Source: an uncultured Clostridia bacterium
GTDB taxonomy: Bacteria; Bacillota; Clostridia; TANB77; CAG-508
Assembly: GCA_934130025.1 (NCBI GenBank)
Contig: CAKOXG010000028.1
Span: 1-13,831 of the forward strand
DNA: 13,831 nt
Direction of reading: 5' to 3'
The notes under the pieces are model-generated. The model made no database searches. It saw only the letters and a list, made by a program, of their open reading frames with translations, and was not told the DNA's origin. Shown in pieces: positions 1 through 6,858 of the stretch. The position numbers and the translations under genes are program-made. Positions within the stretch are counted from its first letter, which is position 1. Each line of letters starts with the position of its first letter.

Positions 1-1
1 A

Positions 2-382
2 AGCTGTTCAGAAACAGAATTAGATGATTGTAATTATGAGCCAACAGGAATAAATGCACAATTTGGATACAACACTGCAAATTTGATGTCTAAAGATAAT
101 TGTTGTTCAAATTCAATGTGCTGCGAAAAAAATAAGGAAAGGCAAGACGAAATGCTTTGCAAAATTAGAGCTTTAAAATTTGCAGTAACTGACATAGGAG
201 AGTATTTAAATACTCATTCAAATGATAAAAAGGCAATATGTCTGCACAGAGATTATTGTCAAAAATTGAGAGATCTATCAGATAAATATCAAAAATTATA
301 TGGCCCACTTAGCATATATTTCCCTTGCAATAGTTGGAGATGGCTGGAAGAGCCTTGGCCATGGGAAAGGAGTGAAGAATAA
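2..382 (+). CDS. cotJB: Spore coat protein CotJB (5' end outside the window)
   Basis: The last ~76 residues match the CotJB family of inner spore-coat proteins. Recognisable parts are KIRALKFAVTDIGEYLNTH, then a Lys/Asp-rich helix, then YGPLSIYF and the C-terminal WRWLEEPWPWE. CotJB is laid down by the mother cell together with CotJC. The frame is open to the window edge, giving ~50 extra N-terminal residues that are Cys-rich (CC pairs near codons 34 and 40 of the visible frame). Possible starts are an upstream one off the window, TTG 83/ATG 86 (no good RBS), or ATG 152. ATG 152 has GGAAAGG about 9 nt upstream and would give a normal-sized CotJB. The stop TAA overlaps the cotJC ATG by one base (TAATG), so the two are translationally coupled. 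The family is clear; the start is not. Confidence 0.88.
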   Translation, partial: SCSETELDDCNYEPTGINAQFGYNTANLMSKDNCCSNSMCCEKNKERQDEMLCKIRALKFAVTDIGEYLNTHSNDKKAICLHRDYCQKLRDLSDKYQKLYGPLSIYFPCNSWRWLEEPWPWERSEE

Positions 383-705
383 TGTGGACATATAACAAAA
401 TGCTACAATATCCAATAAATATAAAAAATAGGAATCCTCAAATGGCAAAAGTAATAATATCGCAATATGGAGGACCTGACGGAGAGCTTGGAGCTGCTCT
501 AAGGTATTTATCACAAAGGTTTGCAATGCCAAGCCAAATTGCGAAGGCTACACTAAATGATATAGGCACAGAAGAGCTTGCCCATCTTGAAATGGTTGGG
601 ACTTTAGTTCATCAATTAACAGATGGAGTGTGCCCAGAAGAATTGAAAAAGGCAGGATTAGGACCATATTATACAGACCATGGAGTGGGTTTGGAATATC
701 TCTAA
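382..705 (+). pseudogene. cotJC: cotJC 5' part: manganese catalase-like spore coat protein, interrupted after codon 102
   Basis: This encodes the N-terminal half of CotJC, a ferritin-like dinuclear manganese catalase of the spore coat. MWTYNKMLQYP, QYGGPDGELGAALRYL and IGTEELAHLEMV are typical. E35, E65 and H68 are the expected first three metal ligands. The native sequence runs to GPYYTDHGV (codon 102). After the CATGGAGTGG core at 679-688 the frame enters the inserted element, adds GLEYL and stops. The product would be 107 aa against the usual ~190-200 and would lack two metal ligands, so it should be inactive. Codons 1-101 plus the 132 codons at 8574-8972 form one continuous gene. I call it a split gene, probably rebuilt by excision, rather than a decayed one: no other damage is visible. 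Confidence 0.93.
672..693 (+). repeat. attL: left junction of the element with the CATGGAGTGG core
   Basis: The core CATGGAGTGG lies at 679-688 and recurs at 8568-8577. TACA at 672-675 is also matched at 8561-8564, three mismatches before the core. The right arm TGGAGTGGGTTTG (681-693) belongs to the element's attP. The left side is cotJC sequence. The core lies in frame over codons His-Gly-Val of cotJC. Confidence 0.85.
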
Positions 706-727
706 ATAAGAATTTAAATAAATTGAT

Positions 728-1072
728 TTAAAAATTAAAATAATTGTTAAAATAATTATGTAATTTCAAGATACGATTAAAATCTTGTTTACTATTAAGA
801 ACATTAAATATATAAATTTTATCAGCATTTTCTGATATATAATACAGAATTCTATATCCGGAATGTCGTGAACTCTTGTATATTATTTCTCGAAAACGCT
901 TGTCCGACATTTCTGGAATATATCTGCCAATATATGGCGAATCTTCTAAATCGTGAATACGAAAGAGAATGTTTCTATTTGTTTCAATGGCATTTTTTAA
1001 TGAATACTGATAATTATAATAATAAATATCAATAAGTGACTGCTTAGCCAAATCGTCTACTACTACTTTCAT
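728..1072 (-). CDS. RelE/ParE-family type II toxin
   Basis: The 114-aa protein has the RelE/ParE layout. It starts MKVVVDDLAKQSLIDIYYYNYQ, has a helical hairpin with IHDLEDSPYIGRYIPEM, and ends in the beta-strand core YRILYYISENADKIYIFNVLNSKQDF. The family acts on ribosome-bound mRNA or on gyrase, with target varying by subgroup; I cannot tell which applies here. I chose ATG 1072 over the upstream ATG 1096 because GGAGG sits 6 nt before it and the protein then begins as the family does. The start overlaps the end of the antitoxin gene by 29 bp in another frame, so translation is probably coupled. It lies only ~40 bp from attL. Its likely role is to stabilise the element. Confidence 0.8.
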   Translation of the reverse strand: MKVVVDDLAKQSLIDIYYYNYQYSLKNAIETNRNILFRIHDLEDSPYIGRYIPEMSDKRFREIIYKSSRHSGYRILYYISENADKIYIFNVLNSKQDFNRILKLHNYFNNYFNF

Positions 1073-1265
1073 ATAATGCCTCCATTTCTTTTTCAAGTTC
1101 TTCTAAAGTTATAGTTCTTCCGTTTTTTATATCATCTGCACTTTTAGCAAGTCCTATAAAAACATATAAATCATATAATGAACCATAAAATGTACCGTCA
1201 TCAGTTGGAGCTTTCTTTAGAAGTTCAATAATTTTTTCCATAGGAATATCTTCTTTTATACTCAT
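1044..1265 (-). CDS. Antitoxin partner of the RelE/ParE-like toxin
   Basis: This 73-aa acidic protein is encoded directly before and overlapping the toxin, the usual antitoxin-first order. The C-terminal GRTITLEELEKEMEALYE resembles the flexible toxin-binding tail of type II antitoxins. The N-terminal DNA-binding class (RHH or Phd-like) cannot be assigned with confidence. AAAGGA lies about 10 nt before ATG 1265. It probably neutralises the toxin and represses the cassette, as is usual for the family. The assignment rests mainly on gene position and the overlapping frame. Confidence 0.68.
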   Translation of the reverse strand: MSIKEDIPMEKIIELLKKAPTDDGTFYGSLYDLYVFIGLAKSADDIKNGRTITLEELEKEMEALYESSSRRFG

Positions 1266-1288
1266 ATTAATTACAATCCTTTCTTTTA

Positions 1289-1483
1289 CTAAATTTTATT
1301 TCCAATTAATGACCTTATACATTCTTTGTCATTTTCAGATAAATCATCAACACCATAAGTGTCAACATATTTTTGAGTTACTTCTTGCAGAATTTCTTTC
1401 GTACTTTTTTTCAAAACTTCTTCGTCAATATTGTATGGTAAAGATTCGATAACATTAACGAATTTTTCTCTTACTGGTGACAT
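1289..1483 (-). CDS. Small hypothetical protein, first gene of the toxin-antitoxin cassette
   Basis: This is a 64-aa, mostly helical, charged protein (MSPVREKFVNVIESLPYN...) that I do not recognise. AAAGGAG lies 7-8 nt before ATG 1483, so translation is well supported. The antitoxin gene starts 23 bp downstream on the same strand. A -10-like TATACT (1516-1521, minus strand) lies upstream with only a poor -35, so the three genes may form one cassette with its own promoter separate from the recombinase. It could be an accessory regulator of the toxin-antitoxin pair. It could also be a recombination directionality factor, since these are typically small and encoded near the recombinase. Neither role is shown by sequence. 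Confidence 0.65.
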   Translation of the reverse strand: MSPVREKFVNVIESLPYNIDEEVLKKSTKEILQEVTQKYVDTYGVDDLSENDKECIRSLIGNKI

Positions 1484-1584
1484 ATTTAAAACTCCTTTCT
1501 TTAAAACTTATTAATAGTATATCATAAATTTAACTAAATTACTACGATTTTTATGTGAATAATTTGTAAAATTTGAACAATATA

Positions 1585-3150
1585 CTAAAAATTCCAATGT
1601 ATTACAACATCTTGAGTTTTAGTCTTTTTATTTTTTTCTCCAATTTCAATATAATCTATAAAGCTATTAACAATATCATAATTAAGTTCTTTAAAATCTT
1701 TAAAGTGATTAATTATTTTTTCTTTTTGTTCTTTTATAAATTTACTGTTTAATTCTTTTTCCTTTAAATTAGATAAATCATTCTCAACTTTAGTTAGTTC
1801 TTTTTGCTTTACTGATTTATCAGTTAGAAAAGAGGAGTTTAAATCTTCAAACACATCTTCTGGGAATTTGCCACTTACTTTGTTTAAATAAAGTTCTTTT
1901 ATTGCTTTATTTATATCTTCCATTTCTTTAGAAAGTAATAGGACTTTATTTTGCAATAGTTTAGCTTTATTTAGATTATCACTTAAAACAAATAAATCAT
2001 CAGAAATATTATCAAAGTTATAAAATGCTAAAATTTTCTCTCTAATTTTTTCGGTCACTAATATTTTTAAATTCTCATAACCAATAGAATGGGGAGTACA
2101 AGTTCCATATAGCTTTTTAGAGCCTTTACAAGAAAAGTAAATGTAACCTCTATCATTTTGACATTTGTAAAGTTTTGTCCCACAGTCTAAACATACAAGT
2201 TTATTAGCAAATAAATGAACTTCGCCATTTTTACATCTTCTAGTTTTACTTTTAAAAATCTCTTGAACTTTATAAAATTGTTCTTTTGTAATAATGGGCT
2301 CGTGAGTGTTTTCTACAATAATCCATTCTGACTTAGGCTGATTTTTCATTTTTTTAGATTTGTAGCTTACTTTCTTATTATAGCCTTGTACTAAATTACC
2401 AATATAAACTTCATTTTTTAAGATTTTGCTAACTGTAGATTCACACCAATAGTCAATATTCTTTCCTTGGTTTTTAAAGTTAATCCCTTGTGATTGTTTA
2501 TATTTAGTAGGTGTTAAAATACCTTTGTCGTTTAATATTTGAGCAATTTTAGTAACACCATTGCCTTGTTCATAAAGGTTAAAAATCAATTTAATAATAT
2601 CAGCAACTTCTGTATCAACAATAAGTTTATTTTTATTTTCTGGACTTCTTTTATAGCCATAGCATACAAAAGAGCCAATATGTAATCCTTGTTTTCTTTT
2701 ACTATCAAATGTCTTTCTGATATTTTCTGATAAATCTTCTAAATACCACTCATTAACTAAACCATTAATTTGTCTTGATTTTTTATTTCCTTTATCTAAA
2801 GTGTCTACATGATCTACAAGACTTACAAATCTAATATTCCACTCAATAAATTTATTATGTAAGTATTTTTCAACTACTTCCATATCACGAGTAAATCTAC
2901 TTTGAGTTTTGCATAGCACAATATCAAATTTATGGCTTTCAGCATCTTCTAATAACTTATTAAATTCAGGTCTTTCACTGTCAATTCCAGAATAGTCTTC
3001 ATCACAGTAAATATTATAAATATCCCAACTCCTTTCTATTGCATAATTAATTAGCATAGATTTTTGATTTTGGATACTTTCGCTTTCATCGGTCTCGTGT
3101 AGCTTATCATCATCTTCACGAGAAAGCCTACAATAAATTGCAACTTTCAT
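1585..3150 (-). CDS. Large serine recombinase (TnpX/SpoIVCA type)
   Basis: This 521-aa site-specific recombinase is full length for the family. The resolvase-type catalytic domain starts MKVAIYCRLSRED, with nucleophile S10 and R8, and carries catalytic-region arginines R85 and R88 in QSRFTRDM. The recombinase domain follows (~160-270, KRKQGLHIGSFVCYGYKRSP), then a zinc ribbon with C320, C323, C341 and C351. A coiled coil (~395-475) is of the kind that controls synapsis and directionality. Nothing is truncated or shifted. The start is fixed by GGAGG before ATG 3150. It should cut at attL/attR or attP/attB with a 2-bp overlap; excision normally needs a directionality factor. By position it is the enzyme expected to reconstitute cotJC, as SpoIVCA does for sigK. 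That function is inferred. Confidence 0.95.
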   Translation of the reverse strand: MKVAIYCRLSREDDDKLHETDESESIQNQKSMLINYAIERSWDIYNIYCDEDYSGIDSERPEFNKLLEDAESHKFDIVLCKTQSRFTRDMEVVEKYLHNKFIEWNIRFVSLVDHVDTLDKGNKKSRQINGLVNEWYLEDLSENIRKTFDSKRKQGLHIGSFVCYGYKRSPENKNKLIVDTEVADIIKLIFNLYEQGNGVTKIAQILNDKGILTPTKYKQSQGINFKNQGKNIDYWCESTVSKILKNEVYIGNLVQGYNKKVSYKSKKMKNQPKSEWIIVENTHEPIITKEQFYKVQEIFKSKTRRCKNGEVHLFANKLVCLDCGTKLYKCQNDRGYIYFSCKGSKKLYGTCTPHSIGYENLKILVTEKIREKILAFYNFDNISDDLFVLSDNLNKAKLLQNKVLLLSKEMEDINKAIKELYLNKVSGKFPEDVFEDLNSSFLTDKSVKQKELTKVENDLSNLKEKELNSKFIKEQKEKIINHFKDFKELNYDIVNSFIDYIEIGEKNKKTKTQDVVIHWNF

Positions 3151-3175
3151 AGTTATACCTCCAAACTGTATAACT
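3151..3175 (-). promoter_or_regulatory. Hairpin holding the recombinase ribosome binding site
   Basis: AGTTATAC and GTATAACT (3151-3158 and 3168-3175) form a perfect 8-bp stem with a 9-nt loop. On the minus strand the Shine-Dalgarno GGAGG sits in the loop and the first base pair of the 3' arm, and the ATG follows the stem directly. It could limit translation initiation. Confidence 0.55.
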
Positions 3176-3217
3176 ACTCATTTTTGTACATTAATCATTA
3201 TACAAAAATAAGTAGTT
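3172..3217. promoter_or_regulatory. Inverted 17-bp motif pair flanking the recombinase promoter (candidate operator)
   Basis: TACAAAAATGAGTAGTT (minus strand, 3172-3188) and TACAAAAATAAGTAGTT (plus strand, 3201-3217) form an inverted repeat with 16/17 identity and a 12-bp spacer. One arm fills the -35/-10 spacer and the other covers the start of the transcript, so a protein bound to both would block the promoter. A third copy lies near attR at 8504-8523. A readthrough RNA from upstream could also fold this into a 17-bp stem. Confidence 0.7.
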
Positions 3218-3225
3218 TTTATCAA
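3197..3225 (-). promoter_or_regulatory. Promoter of the recombinase gene
   Basis: On the minus strand there is a -35 TTGATA (3220-3225), a 17-bp spacer and a perfect -10 TATAAT (3197-3202), giving a start near 3190 and a ~40-nt leader. This is a vegetative sigma-A-type promoter. A GCATATT resembling a sigma-E -35 overlaps it, but no sigma-E -10 lies at the required distance. The promoter is embedded in the inverted motif pair described at 3172-3217. Confidence 0.75.
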
Positions 3226-3230
3226 TATGC

Positions 3231-3359
3231 TTATTGTTGTAAATTTATAAATTGCTTTTCTATGAGTCTATTTACAATTATATTTATAGCTTTTTCTATA
3301 TCTTTTACATTGTTTGTTTTATTTTCTTCAATTATATTAAATCTAACTTTATCACTCAT
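3231..3359 (-). CDS. Small 42-aa protein upstream of the recombinase
   Basis: The ORF encodes MSDKVRFNIIEENKTNNV followed by a helical KDIEKAINIIVNRLIEKQF segment, 42 aa in all. A perfect AGGAGG lies 7 nt before the ATG, which makes it a credible gene despite its size. It ends 5 bp before the recombinase -35 hexamer and is on the same strand, so it could be read from an upstream promoter into the recombinase. I do not recognise the family. Small basic or helical proteins encoded beside large serine recombinases include recombination directionality factors, and this is the best-placed candidate here. That is a positional inference only. Confidence 0.55.
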   Translation of the reverse strand: MSDKVRFNIIEENKTNNVKDIEKAINIIVNRLIEKQFINLQQ

Positions 3360-3407
3360 ACACAGTCCTCCTAAATCATTTTATTTTAATGGGCTTGTAT
3401 TTGTGAT

Positions 3408-3439
3408 AAAAAAATAAAGCCCCTTTTATTTTGGCTTTA
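3408..3439 (-). terminator. Rho-independent terminator after the HTH gene
   Basis: TAAAGCC/GGCTTTA arms (3433-3439 and 3415-3421) are followed on the minus strand by a run of seven T (3408-3414). The stem overlaps the stop codon of the HTH gene and separates it from the 42-aa ORF and recombinase. Confidence 0.75.
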
Positions 3440-3889
3440 ACATATTACTCTCCTTTTAACTGGATTAATTACATTTCTAACTCTTTTAGGAACATCAAGA
3501 AATGGAACAACTATATTTCTTTTTAGGACTAAATCACTTGATTTTTTATCATAGTTATACATTCCACGATTCCATTTTGCAAAAGAATAATCAGATATTT
3601 CACCTTTATATGAAAATTCTTTTGTGTCTTTGGCTAATTGTGCTAACATTTGTTCATAAGAATTATCTTTAGTATTTTTTCTTTTATATTTCTTCTGATA
3701 ATTCTTTTGATATTCAATTCTATTTTTAGCATTTTCAAAACTTCTACGTTCTTTTTTACTAGAAGATTTAGGATGTGCTTTTAAAACTTGTCCTATATAT
3801 TGTTTGTTAACACCTAATGTTTTTGCTATTTCACATTGTTTAAGTTTATCATCAAAAAACATTTTATATACTTCTTTTTTATCAATCAT
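3437..3889 (-). CDS. Helix-turn-helix DNA-binding protein
   Basis: The 150-aa protein starts MIDKKEVYKMFFDDKLKQCEIAKTLGVNKQYIGQVLKAHP. Residues ~16-38 are a textbook helix-turn-helix of the sigma-70 region 4/transposase type (EIAKTLGVNKQYIGQVL). The middle is a very basic helix (KKERRSFENAKNRIEYQKNYQKKYKRK) and the rest is unassigned. AAAGGAG lies before ATG 3889 and a terminator overlaps the stop. It probably binds DNA of the element. It could be the regulator acting at the 17-bp motif near the recombinase promoter and attR, or a directionality factor; nothing in the sequence decides this. Confidence 0.72.
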   Translation of the reverse strand: MIDKKEVYKMFFDDKLKQCEIAKTLGVNKQYIGQVLKAHPKSSSKKERRSFENAKNRIEYQKNYQKKYKRKNTKDNSYEQMLAQLAKDTKEFSYKGEISDYSFAKWNRGMYNYDKKSSDLVLKRNIVVPFLDVPKRVRNVINPVKRRVIC

Positions 3890-4021
3890 ACAAATCTCCT
3901 TTCTTACTTTTTGTTTGGATATTTTTAGACATAGTAATCCTGCTGCTAGTTTTTTATATCCTAAATATCAAAAACTAATACAATATTATCATGGCATATT
4001 GCAAAAAAGTCAATAGTTTGT

Positions 4022-4029
4022 GATAAAAT
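4022..4029 (+). promoter_or_regulatory. Extended -10 promoter of the first cargo gene
   Basis: TGATAAAAT (TGn plus TAAAAT, 4021-4029) lies 36 bp before the ATG at 4065. A TTGCAA (3999-4004) is upstream at a loose 19-bp spacing, which the extended -10 may tolerate. Confidence 0.45.
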
Positions 4030-4064
4030 AATTAAAGAAATATAACAAACAAGGAGCAAGTGTT

Positions 4065-5066
4065 ATGGAAAATATAGAAATAAATACAAATAACCAGCTT
4101 TTCATTGATAGACTATCGAAAAAAAAGTTGATTTATTATAGAGCTTTTAAATACAACTCTAAACATAACGGTTATGAATTTTATAATAAACAAGAAAAAT
4201 TAAGGCTAGGAGTTCAACTTTGTGATTTTTTAAATACAAATTTTTACTCTTTTGAAGAAATGAAAAATTTTATTGAACAATATAGTCCTTGTTCAATTGC
4301 AGAATTAGGAAATATTCCTATATATAAGTTTTATGAAGAAGATAATTATATGGAATTAATAAAATTACTTATTGATAAGACATCTGATAAGCTATCTGAT
4401 ATACAAAGGGCATTTATAAAAGACATAGAATACATATATAACTTAAATGATTTAGAAGAGTTGAATGGATTATCTCCTGCACAAAGATTGTACATATTAA
4501 GAGAAAAAAAAGAAAAATTGGAAATATCAAAAATATATGATGAAGATAAAATAAAATTATGTTTTAACAATTTTGGGGATTTTACACTTTTCTCTATTAC
4601 AAATGAAGAACTTGCACAAGAACTAGCCAAAAATGTTAATGATGACAAATTGCTACCATATAATTATATGTGTACAAATATTATTCCAACTTTTGTTATG
4701 GAATTATTTGAATTAACATCAATAGATAATATTGAAATAAAGAAATGCAAAAATTGTGGTAAATTGTTTGTTCCAGAAAATAGGTCAGATGAATTGTATT
4801 GTAGTAACATATTTGAAAATGGAAAGAATTGCAAAGAAGTAGGACCTTTTAAAATAAAACAAAAACTTATGGAAGAAAATAATGACTTAAAGGTTTATAG
4901 AAATGTTTATCAAAAATTATTATTAAGGACTAGAAGAAATCCTTTAAATGAAGATTATGAAAAAGATTTTCTTACATTCAAGAAAAAAAATGCTGAATTA
5001 AAAGATAAAATTAACAAAGGAGAGATAAAACAAGAAGATTATATGAAGTGGCTGAATGAACAATAA
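4065..5066 (+). CDS. Zinc-ribbon protein of DUF6076 type, cargo gene 1
   Basis: This 333-aa, mainly helical protein has a four-cysteine zinc-binding site near residue 230: C228xxC231 (KKCKNCGKLFVPENRSDELY), then C246 and C256. That arrangement and the flanking text resemble DUF6076-type proteins common on clostridial mobile elements; I recall the family but cannot verify it. The last 70 residues are a charged, probably coiled-coil tail (LTFKKKNAELKDKINKGEIKQ). AAGGAG lies about 9 nt before the ATG. The next gene has its own promoter 4 bp downstream. No enzymatic motif is visible. The function is unknown; regulation or nucleic-acid binding is possible. Confidence 0.8.
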   Translation: MENIEINTNNQLFIDRLSKKKLIYYRAFKYNSKHNGYEFYNKQEKLRLGVQLCDFLNTNFYSFEEMKNFIEQYSPCSIAELGNIPIYKFYEEDNYMELIKLLIDKTSDKLSDIQRAFIKDIEYIYNLNDLEELNGLSPAQRLYILREKKEKLEISKIYDEDKIKLCFNNFGDFTLFSITNEELAQELAKNVNDDKLLPYNYMCTNIIPTFVMELFELTSIDNIEIKKCKNCGKLFVPENRSDELYCSNIFENGKNCKEVGPFKIKQKLMEENNDLKVYRNVYQKLLLRTRRNPLNEDYEKDFLTFKKKNAELKDKINKGEIKQEDYMKWLNEQ

Positions 5067-5069
5067 AAT

Positions 5070-5098
5070 TTGACAAGATATAATAAAAATAGTAAAAT
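5070..5098 (+). promoter_or_regulatory. Promoter of cargo genes 2 and 3
   Basis: A perfect -35 TTGACA (5070-5075), a 17-bp spacer and -10 TAAAAT (5093-5098) begin 4 bp after the stop of cargo gene 1 and ~50 bp before the next ATG. Confidence 0.75.
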
Positions 5099-5147
5099 AT
5101 AAGTGATTGGAAAATGTTGAAAACATTTGAAATTAGGAGAAAAAAAT

Positions 5148-6008
5148 ATGTTTGAAATAAATTATATGAGTGGTAATAAAAGAGCTTTTAAAGATATTGA
5201 AAGTGAAAAAGGAAAATTAGGAACACAAAGTAGAATATATGATTGTATTACAGGATTTTTTACAAGAATATTAACAAACGACCATAAATCATTTAGTTTT
5301 GCAGAATCAGGTATAGGATTTAATGGAATACTTAACAATAATTATAGATTTTATGAGGTGTTAGGTTATACTAGAAGAGAAAGTATGCAATTAACCTCAT
5401 TTATAACTTCTAAAATAGATGATATGAGAGGTCTTACTACTGATGATATTAATGCTATTATTCAAAATGGGCTTCTACAATTTTTATCTCAAAGAGATGT
5501 TGAATTTAGTAGTCAACCAGGAGTTGGAACATTATTAAGAGCAGAACAAATATTAATGCAGTTTGAAAAAGATGGAAAAATTGGATACAATGAAGTTCTA
5601 CAAGGAATAACAGCTTCATTAGAACAAGAAGATTTAAGTGATGAAGATAGAAAAATTTTAGAACAATTGAAAAGTGTATATGAAAACGATAGGTTTAAAA
5701 AACAAAGAGAATGTGATGAAATAATACAAGAAGAACAAAGCAGATCAAATATTTCTTCGCCACAAGCAACTGAAAAGAAACATATTTCAACAGAAATTAC
5801 TGAAGGATTAGAAGAAAAACAAAATTCAGGAGCGAGAGCTATATTAGAATTTATGGAAAAACATAATTTAACAACTCAAGATTTATCTCTTGCATTAGCT
5901 ATGGCTCAAGCTACAAAAACAGGTGTAAGAGAAGCAGAAGGTCATATTATTGATACAAAAACAAGACAAAATACTCCAAATAGAGGAGAACCAAATCAAA
6001 TAGGATAA
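5148..6008 (+). CDS. Hypothetical protein, cargo gene 2
   Basis: This 286-aa soluble protein is one I do not recognise. ATG 5148 was chosen over an upstream TTG (5127) because AGGAGA sits 7-8 nt before it and overlaps the longer frame. The first ~150 residues look globular and mixed (MFEINYMSGNKRAFKDIESEK...). Residues ~150-225 are strongly charged and helical (EQEDLSDEDRKILEQLKSVYEND). The C-terminal part has a helical segment (GARAILEFMEKHNLTTQDL) and a polar, probably disordered end. No signal peptide or membrane segment is seen. It shares a transcription unit with the next gene, 21 bp downstream. Base composition matches the rest of the element. Confidence 0.72.
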   Translation: MFEINYMSGNKRAFKDIESEKGKLGTQSRIYDCITGFFTRILTNDHKSFSFAESGIGFNGILNNNYRFYEVLGYTRRESMQLTSFITSKIDDMRGLTTDDINAIIQNGLLQFLSQRDVEFSSQPGVGTLLRAEQILMQFEKDGKIGYNEVLQGITASLEQEDLSDEDRKILEQLKSVYENDRFKKQRECDEIIQEEQSRSNISSPQATEKKHISTEITEGLEEKQNSGARAILEFMEKHNLTTQDLSLALAMAQATKTGVREAEGHIIDTKTRQNTPNRGEPNQIG

Positions 6009-6029
6009 TATACAAAGGAGGAAATATGT

Positions 6030-6485
6030 ATGACTGATACATATGCACAAGCTTATGCAGAAATATTAGAAATTATAAATAATATGGAGCAACACTACAA
6101 AGATAAAATACCTGTAAAATTAATAGAATTTTTTGAAGAAAATAAAGATAGTAATTATCAATATAATATAGATAAAATAAATGAAAATCAAAATATGGCA
6201 TTTTCTCAAAAAACGATTGATTTACTAGCTATGCTACAATTAAAGTATTTAGCTAATGAAGAAGAAAAAGAATTATTAAAAGATACTTTAGATAAAAATG
6301 ATATAAAATATCAAACAGAAATGAGAAGAAAATATAATCCAGATAATTTGTTTAAAAATAAAAACTCAGATATTTCTAAAAATTATTTTGAAAACGAAAA
6401 TGATAATACTTCATTAGTAGAAGCTAAAGAAAAAAGCTTATTACAGCGAATATTTGATACAATTAAGAACTTTTTTAAAAAATAA
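6030..6485 (+). CDS. Hypothetical protein, cargo gene 3
   Basis: This 151-aa acidic helical protein is preceded by a strong AAAGGAGG with 8-nt spacing. A neighbouring ATG at 6026 is closed after three codons, so ATG 6030 is the start. The N-terminal block (YAEILEIINNMEQHYKDKIPVKLIEFFEENKDSNYQYNID...) resembles a short family I have seen in many clostridial genomes, without known function. The C-terminus ends in an amphipathic basic helix (LLQRIFDTIKNFFKK) that could touch membrane or DNA. It is the last gene of the plus-strand block and ends just before a strong terminator. Confidence 0.7.
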   Translation: MTDTYAQAYAEILEIINNMEQHYKDKIPVKLIEFFEENKDSNYQYNIDKINENQNMAFSQKTIDLLAMLQLKYLANEEEKELLKDTLDKNDIKYQTEMRRKYNPDNLFKNKNSDISKNYFENENDNTSLVEAKEKSLLQRIFDTIKNFFKK

Positions 6486-6491
6486 AGTATT

Positions 6492-6520
6492 TCCCACATA
6501 AAAAATGATTTTATGTGGGA
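6492..6520. terminator. Bidirectional terminator between cargo genes and relaxase remnant
   Basis: A perfect 12-bp stem (TCCCACATAAAA with TTTTATGTGGGA) has a 5-nt loop. GATTTTATC follows on the plus strand and an AT-rich stretch on the minus strand. It lies between convergent genes ending at 6485 and 6525. Confidence 0.85.
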
Positions 6521-6524
6521 GATT

Positions 6525-6848
6525 TTATCTATATCTTGAATTTTTCTTCTTATCTTCTTTTATTAATTCTGTAGCTTTATTTTTAGCCTCAATTTCATTT
6601 TTATAATCTGATTTTATTGTAGCATATCTATCAATAATTCTGTTACAAGCATTTTTTCGAGCTTGCAAAGTATCAATTTTTTCAGATAGTTGTTTGATTT
6701 CCTTCAAAATACTACTTTTATTATTTTCATAACCTTTTGCTTTTAAAATTAATTTGAAGTCAGAATACTTTTTAGAGCATTTTATTGCATCATCTATATC
6801 ATTTATTATCTTTTTCATTTTTTCGTCACTACGATTAAAATTATCCAT
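6525..6848 (-). pseudogene. Relaxase C-terminal remnant
   Basis: This 107-codon frame contains INDIDDAIKCSKKYSDFKLILKAKGYE, which resembles the segment after the catalytic domain of MobP-type relaxases (DIDxAIxxSxxYxxFLxxLxxKGYE). A coiled-coil tail follows (ILKEIKQLSEKIDTLQARKN...). It begins 10 bp after the stop of the relaxase N-terminal piece, in a different reading frame, and neither candidate ATG has a convincing ribosome binding site. I read it as the detached tail of the same relaxase, left after a frameshift or deletion. An independently translated small helical protein is the alternative. Confidence 0.6.
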
Positions 6849-6858
6849 TCTTTTTTGC

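Noticed and set aside
296..532. Minus-strand 78-aa open frame across cotJB/cotJC
   Set aside because: It is antisense to two well-recognised genes, has no ribosome binding site and no family resemblance.
3197..3232. Sigma-E or sigma-K promoter for the recombinase
   Set aside because: GCATATT looks like a sigma-E -35, but no CATACAAT-like -10 occurs at 13-15 bp, and no sigma-K AC/CATA pair fits. A sigma-A promoter with perfect spacing explains the site better.
3184..3417. Plus-strand 77-aa open frame
   Set aside because: It has no ribosome binding site and runs antisense through the recombinase promoter and the better-supported 42-aa minus-strand ORF.
4346..4648. Minus-strand 100-aa Ser-rich frame
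   Set aside because: It is a shadow of the zinc-ribbon protein gene, with composition typical of antisense AT-rich coding DNA.
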